From NCBI GenBank assembly GCA_050248795.1, contig JBFWRS010000007.1, positions 47,733 to 111,732 on the forward strand: a stretch of 64,000 nt of DNA, in the 5' to 3' direction. The notes under the pieces were generated by a model that was not told where the DNA came from, made no database searches, and saw only the letters and a program-made list of their open reading frames with translations. This DNA is from CAZTDU01 sp050248795 (lineage in GTDB: Bacteria; Pseudomonadota; Gammaproteobacteria; Burkholderiales; SG8-39). Below are positions 7,868-15,548 of the stretch, one piece after another (position 1 is the first letter of the stretch; the number at the start of each line of letters is the position of its first letter). The position numbers and the translations under genes were made by a program.

Positions 7868-9055
7868 ATGGGCCTCGTTCCGGGCGCGCGTCGCGCCCCT
7901 TTCGTCGCGTTACTCGACCTTGACGGGAAGGCTGGCCTGGTGGTCGGCGGCGGGGCAGTCGCCGCGCGCAGCGCAGAGGCGCTGCTGCGCTCCGGCGTGC
8001 ATGTCACGGTCGTGGCGCCGGAGCTCTGCCCGCAGCTTGCCGGTCTGGTGCTCGCCGGGGCGATGCGCCACGAGGCCAGGCGGTTCGTGCCGGGCGACCT
8101 GGCGGAAGTGGCGATCGCCTTCGCCGCCACCGACGACGCTGCGGTGAACGAAGCGGTGTCGGCCGAGGCGCGCGCGCTGCGAGTTCCAGTGAACGTTGCG
8201 GGCGACGTCGGGCTTTCCACGTTTGCGATGCCCTCGCTGTTCGGCAAGCCGTCGATGCCGGCCGAGGCGTCTGTGCGGGCCCACGCGCCGTCTGCGGGTT
8301 TCGTCAGCCTCGTTGGCGCGGGGCCTGGCGACCCGGAACTGCTGACATTGCGCGCGCTGCGCGTGATGCAGGGCGCGGACGTCGTGCTCTACGACCACCT
8401 GGTCGCGCCGGCGTTGGTTGAGCTCGCGCGATGCGAAGCCGAGCGCATCTACGTCGGCAAGGAGCAGGACAACCATGCGCTCGATCAGCGCGAGATCAAC
8501 GCGCTCATGGTGCGCCTTGCACGCCAGGGCAGGCACGTCGTCCGCCTCAAGGGGGGCGACCCCTTCGTCTTCGGGCGCGGTGGCGAGGAGATCGAGGCGC
8601 TTGCATCCCAGGGCATCGATTTCGAGGTGGTGCCCGGCGTGACCGCCGCGGTGGGCGCCGCGGCATACGCCGGCATCCCGCTCACGCATCGCGACTATGC
8701 GCAGTCCTGCGTGTTCGTCACCGGCCACCTGAAGCAGGGCGCGCTCGATCTCGACTGGCGCGCGATTGCGCGCCCGCGCCAGACTGTCGTCGTTTACATG
8801 GGCGTGGGCGCATTGAAGTCGATCTGCGACGGCCTGGTCGCACACGGTTTGCCTCCCGGGCTGCCGGCCGCGATCGTGGAGAGGGCGACGCTGCCCGCGC
8901 AGCGTGTGATCGAAGGTACGCTCGCGTCGCTGCCCGCGAAGGCGATCGAAGGCAGCGTGCGCCCGCCGGCGCTGCTTATCGCCGGGGAAGTGGTGCTGCT
9001 GCGCGAACGGCTTGCCTGGTTCGATCGCGCCGCGGTAGCGAGCGAGGCATCCTGA
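7868..9055 (+). CDS. nirE: Uroporphyrinogen-III C-methyltransferase (NirE) with a remnant CysG N-terminal domain
   Basis: The product has 395 residues. Residues about 143-395 are a complete SUMT domain (VGAGPGDPELLT, GGDPFVFGRGGEE, PGVTAAVGAAAYAGIPLTHR) that makes precorrin-2 from uroporphyrinogen III with two SAM. Residues 1-122 are a Rossmann NAD-binding domain like that of CysG/Met8 (VVGGGAVAAR). Asp113 aligns with the CysG catalytic Asp, but the dimerisation region of about 100 residues that follows in CysG is missing, and only about 20 residues bridge to SUMT. It may therefore be a siroheme synthase reduced to a NirE role, supplying precorrin-2 for heme d1. The start at 7868 is chosen because the Rossmann strand begins shortly after it. 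Confidence 0.88.
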   Translation: MGLVPGARRAPFVALLDLDGKAGLVVGGGAVAARSAEALLRSGVHVTVVAPELCPQLAGLVLAGAMRHEARRFVPGDLAEVAIAFAATDDAAVNEAVSAEARALRVPVNVAGDVGLSTFAMPSLFGKPSMPAEASVRAHAPSAGFVSLVGAGPGDPELLTLRALRVMQGADVVLYDHLVAPALVELARCEAERIYVGKEQDNHALDQREINALMVRLARQGRHVVRLKGGDPFVFGRGGEEIEALASQGIDFEVVPGVTAAVGAAAYAGIPLTHRDYAQSCVFVTGHLKQGALDLDWRAIARPRQTVVVYMGVGALKSICDGLVAHGLPPGLPAAIVERATLPAQRVIEGTLASLPAKAIEGSVRPPALLIAGEVVLLRERLAWFDRAAVASEAS

Positions 9056-9101
9056 ACCTGGCATCGGATGTCACGCGCCAGGGCGGCAGCGGACGTGACG
9101 C

Positions 9102-9419
9102 TCAGCGGTGCGCGCGGCGCGAGAGCGGGAAAACGACGAGGTTGCGCAACAGCCCGCCGGTGGCGACCACCACCATGAACACCGTGCCAGCGCCCATCAG
9201 CGCAAGGAACCATGCCATGCCTGCCTCGTGCGGGCGCCGCTGCAGCGCATCGTCAAGCAGCAGCGGGCCGACGATTACTGCCGCTGCGACCGCGAGCGCG
9301 AGCACGAAGAGATTGACCGCGAGCAGTCGTCTGCGCGGCACGCCCGCGGGGTTGGCGTGGAAGAATCCCCACAGCACGGCACCGAGCAGGAAGGCGAGAA
9401 TGAGCAGCATGAAGTGCAT
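9102..9419 (-). CDS. Small membrane protein, function unknown
   Basis: The product has 105 residues and three hydrophobic helices (about 3-20, 32-52 and 66-92) separated by basic loops. It ends with a cluster of Arg and His residues (SRRAHR). I do not recognise the family. It is the last gene of the minus-strand operon that begins with korA, starting four bases after the SDR gene ends. Nothing beyond the membrane segments can be read from the sequence. The start (ATG, 9419) is the first in frame after the SDR stop. Confidence 0.6.
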   Translation of the reverse strand: MHFMLLILAFLLGAVLWGFFHANPAGVPRRRLLAVNLFVLALAVAAAVIVGPLLLDDALQRRPHEAGMAWFLALMGAGTVFMVVVATGGLLRNLVVFPLSRRAHR

Positions 9420-9423
9420 GATG

Positions 9424-10125
9424 TCAGCCGTGCATCGTCAGCCCGCCTGACACGCTGATGGTCTGGCCGGTGATGAAATCGGCGTCGTCGCTGGACAGGA
9501 ACAGCACCGCGCCGGGGATGTCCTCGGGCTTGCCGAGCCGCCCGATCGGCACCGCGCGCCGGTAGGCCTCGCGCAGCTTGTCCGGGTTTCCGGCGCCCTG
9601 CATGAAGGATTCCAGCATGCCGGTTTCGGTGAGCCCGGGACACACCGTGTTGAGGCGCACGCCCTTCGAGGCCAGCTCGCGCGCCAGCGTCTTGGTGAGC
9701 GCGATGATGCCGCCCTTGCAGGCGGAGTAGGGCGCTTCGCCCGAGGAGCCCACGCGCCCGGCGTCGGAGGCGATGTTGACCACCTTGCCGCCGCCGCGCT
9801 CGACCATGCCGGGCAGCACGCAGTGCAGCAGGTTCATCGCGCCGATGAGGTTGATCGAGATGATCTTCTGCCAGAACGCCGGGTCGGTCTTGAGAAACGG
9901 CTTGAACATGTCCCAGCCGGCGTTGTTGACCAGGATGTCCACCGCTCCGGCCTCGGCCACCGCGCGCTGCACGGCCGCGTAGTCGGTGATGTCCACCTTC
10001 GGTTCGCCCTGCAGGTCGAACACTACGACCTTCGTTCCCTCGGCCCGGAAGCGCTCGACGATCGCGGCGCCGATGCCGGCGGCGCCTCCGGTGACGATGG
10101 CGGTCTTGCCTTGCAGTCCTCTCAT
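9424..10125 (-). CDS. Short-chain dehydrogenase, BadH-like hydroxyacyl-CoA dehydrogenase
   Basis: The product has 233 residues. It shows the SDR cofactor motif TGGAAGIG near residue 12, the NNAG strand motif, a catalytic Ser and the YSACK active-site pair near residue 145. FITGQTISVSGG near the C-terminus is typical of FabG/BadH proteins. It resembles 2-hydroxycyclohexanecarboxyl-CoA dehydrogenase (BadH) of the Rhodopseudomonas benzoate pathway. It overlaps ridA by 4 bases and is in the korAB operon, divergent from oah-dch-bcr. The Thauera-type pathway needs a 6-hydroxycyclohex-1-ene-1-carbonyl-CoA dehydrogenase (Had) between Dch and Oah, and no Had of the usual medium-chain type is in the window. 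This SDR may fill that step, but that is inference. Confidence 0.8.
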   Translation of the reverse strand: MRGLQGKTAIVTGGAAGIGAAIVERFRAEGTKVVVFDLQGEPKVDITDYAAVQRAVAEAGAVDILVNNAGWDMFKPFLKTDPAFWQKIISINLIGAMNLLHCVLPGMVERGGGKVVNIASDAGRVGSSGEAPYSACKGGIIALTKTLARELASKGVRLNTVCPGLTETGMLESFMQGAGNPDKLREAYRRAVPIGRLGKPEDIPGAVLFLSSDDADFITGQTISVSGGLTMHG

Positions 10126-10523
10126 GTGTGCTCCTCGGGGATCACGGCGGTGGCTTCAAGTTCGATCTTACCGGGCGAGTCGAGCAGGTCGGAGACGAAG
10201 ATCATGCTCATCGCGGGGTAGTGGCTTCCCATCAGCCGCTTCCAGATGCGGCCCAGCTCGGCGCGCGCGGCGAGGTAGGCCGGCTTGTCGCAGCAATAGG
10301 CGGTGATGCGGCAGACGTGCTCGGGCCGCGCGCCCGCCTCGGCGAGCACCGCCAGCACGTTCGCGAGCGCCTGCTCGAACTGCGGCGCGAGTTCCTCGGA
10401 GCGGAATCGCTGCGCCGCATCCCAGCCTACCTGTCCGGCGACGAACACCACGGTGCCGCGCGCGGCGATGCCGTTGGCGTAGCCGCGGGGTGGTTCCCAG
10501 CCGTGCGGTTGCAGGATGTTCAT
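10122..10523 (-). CDS. RidA/YjgF-family protein
   Basis: The product has 133 residues with the RidA fold: FVAGQVGWD near residue 29, a QFEQALANVLAVLAEAGA helix and a C-terminal IELEATAVIP strand. In the RidA family a conserved Arg near the C-terminal third binds the substrate carboxylate; here the region reads MSMIFVSDLLDSPGKIELEA, without an obvious Arg. That suggests a non-canonical subgroup rather than a true enamine/imine deaminase. It overlaps the ferritin-like gene upstream and the SDR downstream by 4 bases each, so it is a tightly coupled part of the kor operon. Its role in aromatic degradation is unknown. Confidence 0.8.
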   Translation of the reverse strand: MNILQPHGWEPPRGYANGIAARGTVVFVAGQVGWDAAQRFRSEELAPQFEQALANVLAVLAEAGARPEHVCRITAYCCDKPAYLAARAELGRIWKRLMGSHYPAMSMIFVSDLLDSPGKIELEATAVIPEEHT

Positions 10524-11026
10524 TCGGTGGCGCGCGGCGGGTCGGGGTCTTCGTCCCAGCCGGGTTCGGGCCGCGGTACCCGCGCCAGCCATTCGCGGAT
10601 GAGCTGCACGTGCTCGCGCTCCTCGGCCGCCATCTCGGTTGCCGCCGCGCGCACTTCGGGCGGCACGTCGCCGGCGCAGATGTCCTCGTAGTACTTCTGC
10701 GCCTGCAGTTCGCATTCGAGCGCGATCTCGAGTGCGTGCCCGGGTTGCATCAGGTAGTGCAGCGCATCCAGCGGCGCGGTTTCGGGCGCCTCGGTCGTTT
10801 CCCACGCGAACGCCGGCGGCAGCGCGGGGATGCTCGGCCAGCGCATCTGCTCGAGGATGCGCCGGGCGTGCAGCGACTCGATGTGCGCAAGCTTGCGGAA
10901 CAGCGCGGCCACCTCGCGGTTGTTGTGCGTGTCCAGTTGCTCGGCGAACTGCGCGTAGCGCTCCTGGGCTTCGAGTTCCATGGCGTAGGCGCGCGCCATG
11001 AAGTCCTCTAGAGTTGGAACCGGCAT
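10520..11026 (-). CDS. Ferritin-like (rubrerythrin-type) di-iron protein
   Basis: The product has 168 residues and two helix pairs with carboxylate/His motifs: an E..E..ERY helix and a KLAHIESLHARR segment in the first half, then ECELQAQKYYEDI and EMAAEEREHVQLIREW in the second. This is the ExxH di-iron pattern of rubrerythrin/ferritin-like domains. There is no C-terminal rubredoxin module. The start at 11026 lies 19 bases inside korB, so the two are translationally coupled. A likely job is removal of peroxide or residual oxygen to protect the oxygen-sensitive Kor and Bcr enzymes; that is inferred from context. Confidence 0.8.
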   Translation of the reverse strand: MPVPTLEDFMARAYAMELEAQERYAQFAEQLDTHNNREVAALFRKLAHIESLHARRILEQMRWPSIPALPPAFAWETTEAPETAPLDALHYLMQPGHALEIALECELQAQKYYEDICAGDVPPEVRAAATEMAAEEREHVQLIREWLARVPRPEPGWDEDPDPPRATE

Positions 11027-11841
11027 GCGAGCTCCTCGATGGATTGCGCGTGCACGTCGCGGGCGGCGCGGAATGGCGGGCGCACACCCTTGTACAGCAG
11101 ACCGATGTTGAAGCCGTCGTCGGTCATCAGGCGGCGCGCGGCGCGCGCCGGGTCGTCGGTGTGCTCGACCGGGGAGGGCCGCACCAACTGCTTCCAGCCG
11201 CGCTGCTCGGGGCGGAACGTCACGCACGGCGACAGGATCTCGATGAAGGAAAAGCCGGGGTGGCGCACCGCGTCGGCGATCAGCGTGGCGCAGCCGTTCG
11301 GGTCGCCAGAGAACGCGCGCGCGATGTAGTTGGCGCCGGACGCAAGCGCAATCACCAGCGGATGGAATTCGCGCAGGCCGGTGCCGCCGGGCGCGAGCTT
11401 GGATGACCAGTCGGGCTCGGTGGTGGGGGAGGGCTGGCCCTTGGTCATGCCATAGACGTGGTTGTCCATGACGATGTAGGTCAGGTCCACGTTCCTGCGG
11501 CAGGCATGCAGGAAGTGGTTGCCGCCGATCGAGTAGCCGTCGCCGTCGCCGCTCGCCACCAGCACGGTAAGGTCGGGACGCGCCGCCTTCAGCCCGGTGG
11601 CGACCGGCAGCGCGCGTCCGTGTACGCCGTGAAAGCCGTAGCAGCTCGTATACGCCGGGATGCGCGACGAGCAGCCGATGCCGGACACCAAGGCAACGTT
11701 CTCGGGGCGCAGTTCGAGCGCCGCCAGCGCCTTGGTGATCGCGAGCAGCACGGAATAATCGCCGCAGCCCGGGCACCACACCGGCTTGGTCGCGGACTTG
11801 AAATCCTTCGCCACGGGAATCGCTGCGTCCGGCGCGTTCAT
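11008..11841 (-). CDS. korB: 2-oxoacid:ferredoxin oxidoreductase beta subunit (KorB)
   Basis: The product has 277 residues with the thiamine diphosphate-binding beta-subunit features: CPGCGDYSVL near residue 21, the GIGCSSR segment, and GDGDGYSIGGNHFLHACRRN for Mg/ThDP. The C-terminal QSIEELACRF is consistent with the beta subunit of short KorAB enzymes. In Thauera the korAB products oxidise 2-oxoglutarate to succinyl-CoA and reduce the ferredoxin that drives benzoyl-CoA reductase. It overlaps korA by 4 bases. The ferredoxin partner is encoded at 20179-20424. The 2-oxoglutarate specificity is inferred from the neighbouring bcr genes. Confidence 0.92.
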   Translation of the reverse strand: MNAPDAAIPVAKDFKSATKPVWCPGCGDYSVLLAITKALAALELRPENVALVSGIGCSSRIPAYTSCYGFHGVHGRALPVATGLKAARPDLTVLVASGDGDGYSIGGNHFLHACRRNVDLTYIVMDNHVYGMTKGQPSPTTEPDWSSKLAPGGTGLREFHPLVIALASGANYIARAFSGDPNGCATLIADAVRHPGFSFIEILSPCVTFRPEQRGWKQLVRPSPVEHTDDPARAARRLMTDDGFNIGLLYKGVRPPFRAARDVHAQSIEELACRFQL

Positions 11842-13550
11842 GCCGGACTCCGGCTCGACAGCGCGGCCTGGATTTCGGCCGGACGGAACGGCAGCGGCCC
11901 CGGGCGGCGCAGGCTGTGCACTTCGCCGGGCAGGACGTACTCGCCGCGCAGGTACCTGAGGAACTGGCCGCTGTGGTTCTGCTCCAGCACCAGCACGCGC
12001 TTCACTCCCTGCAGCGCCTGCGCGAGGCGCGCGGGCTGCGCGGGCGACAGCATGCGCACCGATATGAGCCTGAAGCCGCCGCCGGCGCGCGCGATCGCCT
12101 CGCGCGCCGGGCTGGTGCAGGAGCCGAAGGTGACGATCGCGGTGTCGCCGGTGCCCTCTACGCTCGCCCAGGCGTCACCCGGATCGAGTCCGGCGAGCTT
12201 GCGCGCGCGCTTGTCCATCTGCGCCAGGTGGTCGCTCGCCTGCGACGATGGCGTGCCCTGCTCGTTGTGCTCCAGGCCGTCGGCGGTGTATGTGGTGCCG
12301 GGCGTGCCGGGAATCGCCATCGCCGACACGCCGGAAGCGGTGAGCGCGTAGCGCCGGTAGCTTTCCGCACCGGCCGTTGCCGTCAGGCGCTTCGCGGGTG
12401 CCGCACCGGCGGCGGGTGCCTCGACGACGCCGCGCGCCTGGCCCAGGTACTGGTCGGCGAGCACGATCGCCGGCACCTGCAGCGACTCGGCCAGCCCGAC
12501 CGCCCACTCGGTGGCGGCGATGCAATCGGCGAGAGAATTCGGCGCGATCACCACGTGCGGCGCATCGCCGTGCAGGCCGTAGATCGCGGCTCCCAGGTCG
12601 GCCTGCTCGGACTTGGTCGCGATGCCGGTCGAAGGGCCGGTGCGCATCACGTCCACCACCACCACCGGCACTTCCGCTGCTACGCCGAGGCCCAGCGACT
12701 CGAGCATCAGCGACAGCCCCGGTCCGGAGGTGGCGGTCAGCGCCGGCACGCCGCCGAACGACGCGCCCAGCGCCATGTTGATCGAAGCGAGTTCGTCCTC
12801 CGCCTGCACCAGCGTGCCGCCGATACCGGCGAGCGCGGGCGCCAGGTATTCCAGCAGCTCGGTGGCCGGCGTGATCGGGTAGGCGGCGACGAAGCGCACG
12901 CCGCCGCGCAGCGCGCCGTATCCGGCGGCTTCGTTGCCGGTGATGAGCCAGCGCGGCGACGTGCGCGGCGGCCCGGCGAGCGCGAACCCGGGCAGTGCAG
13001 CCGCCTCGCGCATGCCCAGCCGCGCCGCGGCCAAGCCGGCATCGAGACCCTTCTTCATCGCGCGGCGCATCGCCGCTTCGAGCGCCTGCTGCGGCAGCCG
13101 CATCAGCGCCGCGGCGAGCCCGAGCGCCACCATGTTCGGCCAGCCGCCGTTGACCTCGGCGGCAAGCGCCTTCAGCGGCACCGGTGCGTAGCGCGCGCCG
13201 CTGCGCGTGAACACCTCCGGAGGCTCGCCCTGCGCCGGGTCGCCGACGATCAGGCTGTCCGGCCCCAGCGGCAGCTCGGCGGCGAAGCGCCCGACGTTCT
13301 GCCAGTCCATGGCGAGGAGGATCTGAAAGCCGTCGTCCTGCGCGTCGGTGGCGAAGCCCGAGATGCGCAGCATCGCGGCCGCTTCGCCGCCGCGGATCTG
13401 CGGGCCGCTGGTGCGCGTCATCAGGCCGTAGTAGCCGGCCTCGGCCGCCGCCTCCAGCAGCATGTTGCCGGCGGTCATGACGCCTGCGCCGCCGCTGCCG
13501 GCGAGCGCGGCGGACACCGATGCGAGTCCGGGGGCTGTGCTTGCGTCCAT
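11838..13550 (-). CDS. korA: 2-oxoacid:ferredoxin oxidoreductase, fused gamma-alpha subunit (KorA)
   Basis: The product has 570 residues. The N-terminal part (about 10-190) is the gamma domain (GSGGAGVMTAGNML, TRTSGPQIRGGE). From about residue 205 follows the alpha pyrimidine-binding domain (GNEAAGYGALRGG, YPITPATELLEYLA, TATSGPGLSLM). This gamma-alpha order matches the two-subunit KorAB type. It heads a minus-strand operon of six genes and is divergent from oah; the 125-base intergenic region contains a strong FNR-type box. It should supply low-potential electrons to the ferredoxin for BcrABCD in the cytoplasm. Confidence 0.92.
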   Translation of the reverse strand: MDASTAPGLASVSAALAGSGGAGVMTAGNMLLEAAAEAGYYGLMTRTSGPQIRGGEAAAMLRISGFATDAQDDGFQILLAMDWQNVGRFAAELPLGPDSLIVGDPAQGEPPEVFTRSGARYAPVPLKALAAEVNGGWPNMVALGLAAALMRLPQQALEAAMRRAMKKGLDAGLAAARLGMREAAALPGFALAGPPRTSPRWLITGNEAAGYGALRGGVRFVAAYPITPATELLEYLAPALAGIGGTLVQAEDELASINMALGASFGGVPALTATSGPGLSLMLESLGLGVAAEVPVVVVDVMRTGPSTGIATKSEQADLGAAIYGLHGDAPHVVIAPNSLADCIAATEWAVGLAESLQVPAIVLADQYLGQARGVVEAPAAGAAPAKRLTATAGAESYRRYALTASGVSAMAIPGTPGTTYTADGLEHNEQGTPSSQASDHLAQMDKRARKLAGLDPGDAWASVEGTGDTAIVTFGSCTSPAREAIARAGGGFRLISVRMLSPAQPARLAQALQGVKRVLVLEQNHSGQFLRYLRGEYVLPGEVHSLRRPGPLPFRPAEIQAALSSRSPA

Positions 13551-13584
13551 GGCGCCATTTGGCGTGCAGGGCGCTGCGAATTCC

Positions 13585-13598
13585 TTGAGCTAAATCAA
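13585..13598. promoter_or_regulatory. FNR/Dnr-type box in the korA-oah divergent promoter
   Basis: TTGAG-CTAA-ATCAA differs from the palindromic consensus at one half-site position. With the centre at 13591.5, a class II promoter toward oah would have its -10 element near 13621, where TATTCA is present, and would start near 13633. Toward korA the predicted start falls near 13550. It probably gives anaerobic induction of both operons. Confidence 0.7.
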
Positions 13599-13636
13599 AC
13601 CGCGGCGGTTTCGCCGGGCGTATTCATGCAGTCAAT

Positions 13637-13654
13637 TCGGTAACGGCATACCGA
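13637..13654. promoter_or_regulatory. Perfect inverted repeat, candidate repressor operator of the benzoyl-CoA operon
   Basis: TCGGTA-ACGGCA-TACCGA is an 18-base inverted repeat with 6-base perfect arms. It sits 22 bases before the oah ATG and just after the transcription start predicted from the FNR box. That is a classic position for a repressor responding to an aromatic acyl-CoA. No matching regulator gene is in the window, so the binder is unknown. Confidence 0.5.
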
Positions 13655-13675
13655 TTTAACGAGAAAGGTTCCCAC

Positions 13676-14785
13676 ATGGGCAAGGCGGAAGCGAGATTCC
13701 TCAAGGACCACGACCTGCCGGCGATCTCCTGCAGCGGCGTGAAGGTCGAGATGCGCCCGGCGCGCACCCCCGACGGCAGCGAGGCAGCGGGCCTGTACAA
13801 CGCCTGGATCTGGCTGGACAACCCGGCGCAGTACAACTCGTACACCACCGACATGGTGAAGGCGGTGATCCTCGCCTTTCGCGCCGCGTCGGCGGCGCGC
13901 GACGTCAACTGCGTGGTTTTCACCGGCGTCGGCGACAAGGCCTTCTGCACCGGCGGCAACACCAAGGAGTACGCCGAGTACTACGCCGGGCATCCGCAGG
14001 AGTACCGCCAGTACATGCGCCTCTTTAACGACATGGTGTCGGCGATCCTCGCCTGCGACAAGCCGGTGATCTGCCGCGTCAACGGCATGCGCATCGGCGG
14101 CGGCCAGGAGATCGGCATGGCCTGCGACTTCTCCGTCGCGCAGGACCTGGCGCGCTTCGGCCAGGCCGGACCCAAGCACGGTTCGGCGCCGATCGGCGGC
14201 GCGACCGACTTCCTGCCGGTGGTGATCGGTGCGGAGCGTGCGATGGCGGCCTGCGTGCTGTGCGAGCCGTTCTCGGCGCACGAGGCCTACCACATGGGCA
14301 TGCTCACCGACATCGCGCCGGCGCTGAAGGTGGACGGCAAGTTCGTCGCCAACCCGCTGGTGGAGACGCAGCGCATGTTCGACGACTACGGCAGGCTCGC
14401 TTTCGGCCGGCCGAAGTCCGGCGCGGCGCTCGCCGAAGGCAAGGCATTGGTGAAGCAGGGCACGGTCGACCTGTCGATGCTGGACGCGAAGGTCGAGGAA
14501 CTGTGCGCGAAGATCCTGCTCACCTTCCCCGACTGCACCACGAAGACCGTGGAAGAACTGCGCAAGCCCAAGCTCGAGGCGTGGAACCGCAACAAGGAGG
14601 ATGCGCGGGCCTGGCTGGCGCTGAACATGATGACCGAGGCGCGCGCCGGCTTCGTCGCCTTCAATAGCGGCCCCAAGGACGATCGCGAGGTCGACTTCGT
14701 GCTGCTGAGGCAGCGCCTCGCCGCGGGCGAGGGCTGGGGCGACGCGCTGCATGACGCGATCCAGCCGGGGAAGCCGCGTGGCTGA
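13676..14785 (+). CDS. oah: 6-oxocyclohex-1-ene-1-carbonyl-CoA hydrolase
   Basis: The product has 369 residues of the crotonase superfamily, longer than ordinary enoyl-CoA hydratases, as expected for the ring-opening hydrolase Oah/BamA. Diagnostic segments are the oxyanion region FTGVGDKAFCTGGNTKEYAEYY (near 80-100), MRIGGGQEIGMACDFSVAQD, and the C-terminal NMMTEARAGFVAFNSGPK block. It adds two waters and opens the ring to 3-hydroxypimelyl-CoA in anaerobic benzoyl-CoA degradation. A GAGAAAGG ribosome site precedes the ATG. It is the first gene of oah-dch-bcrCBAD-fdx and overlaps dch by 8 bases. The same enzyme is a common marker gene for anaerobic aromatic degraders. Confidence 0.95.
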   Translation: MGKAEARFLKDHDLPAISCSGVKVEMRPARTPDGSEAAGLYNAWIWLDNPAQYNSYTTDMVKAVILAFRAASAARDVNCVVFTGVGDKAFCTGGNTKEYAEYYAGHPQEYRQYMRLFNDMVSAILACDKPVICRVNGMRIGGGQEIGMACDFSVAQDLARFGQAGPKHGSAPIGGATDFLPVVIGAERAMAACVLCEPFSAHEAYHMGMLTDIAPALKVDGKFVANPLVETQRMFDDYGRLAFGRPKSGAALAEGKALVKQGTVDLSMLDAKVEELCAKILLTFPDCTTKTVEELRKPKLEAWNRNKEDARAWLALNMMTEARAGFVAFNSGPKDDREVDFVLLRQRLAAGEGWGDALHDAIQPGKPRG

Positions 14786-15548
14786 TGCGCCGCTGAAGGC
14801 GTGGCTGGAGCGCGACGGCGCGCTGCTGCGGCTGCGCCTGGCGCGCCCGAAGGCCAACCTGGTCGACGCGGCAATGATAGGCGCGCTCGCCGGCGCATTT
14901 TCCGCGCACCGCGCGAACACCGGCCTGCTCGCGGCGCTGGTGGACCATGAAGGACCGCACTTTTCCTTCGGCGCCAGCGTCGAGGAGCACCTGCCCGGGG
15001 CCAGCGAGCAGATGCTCGAAGCGCTGCACGCATTGCTGGGCGCGATGCTCGAGTGGCCGCTTCCGATCCTGATGTGCGTGCGCGGGCAGTGCCTCGGCGG
15101 CGGCATGGAGTTCGTCCTCGCCGGAAGCCTGGTGTTCGCGGCGCCGGACGCGCAGTTCGGGCAGCCGGAGATGAAGCTCGGCGTGTTCGCGCCGGCGGCG
15201 TCCGTGCTGCTGCCGCTGCGCATCGGCCAGGCGCGCGCCGAGGACCTGCTCTATTCGGGCCGTTCGATCGATGCCGCGACCGCGCTGGCGTGGGGGCTCG
15301 TAAACGAGGTGGCAGACGACCCGGTGGCGGCGGCGGAGGCGTACTTCGTGCGGCACCTGGCCGGCAAGAGCGCGGCGTCGCTCGCGCACGCGGTGCGCGC
15401 GGCGCGCGCGCCGTTCGCCGAGCTGGCGCGGGTGCGGCTCGAGGACGTCGAGGCGCTGTACCTCGACAAGCTGATGACGACGCGCGACGCGAAGGAGGGG
15501 CTCGCCGCCTTCCTCGACAAGCGCGCGCCGCGATGGGAGCACCGATGA
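14778..15548 (+). CDS. dch: Cyclohexa-1,5-diene-1-carbonyl-CoA hydratase
   Basis: The product has 256 residues of the crotonase fold, with FSFGASVEEHLPG near residue 60 and the CVRGQCLGGGMEFVLAGSLVFA oxyanion-hole region. The GTG at 14778 is chosen because it overlaps the oah stop by 8 bases and the conserved protein begins right after it. Dch adds water to the dienoyl-CoA made by benzoyl-CoA reductase, giving 6-hydroxycyclohex-1-ene-1-carbonyl-CoA. The gene overlaps bcrC by 4 bases. The next pathway enzyme (Had) is not encoded between dch and oah. Confidence 0.93.
   Translation: MADAPLKAWLERDGALLRLRLARPKANLVDAAMIGALAGAFSAHRANTGLLAALVDHEGPHFSFGASVEEHLPGASEQMLEALHALLGAMLEWPLPILMCVRGQCLGGGMEFVLAGSLVFAAPDAQFGQPEMKLGVFAPAASVLLPLRIGQARAEDLLYSGRSIDAATALAWGLVNEVADDPVAAAEAYFVRHLAGKSAASLAHAVRAARAPFAELARVRLEDVEALYLDKLMTTRDAKEGLAAFLDKRAPRWEHR

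Noticed and set aside
11916..13643. Long open frame of 575 codons antisense to korA
   Set aside because: It is rich in Arg/Ala/His/Gln with no domain, and arises from high third-position GC of korA on the other strand. Similar antisense frames at 13595-15223, 1845-2933 and 3221-4660 were dropped for the same reason.
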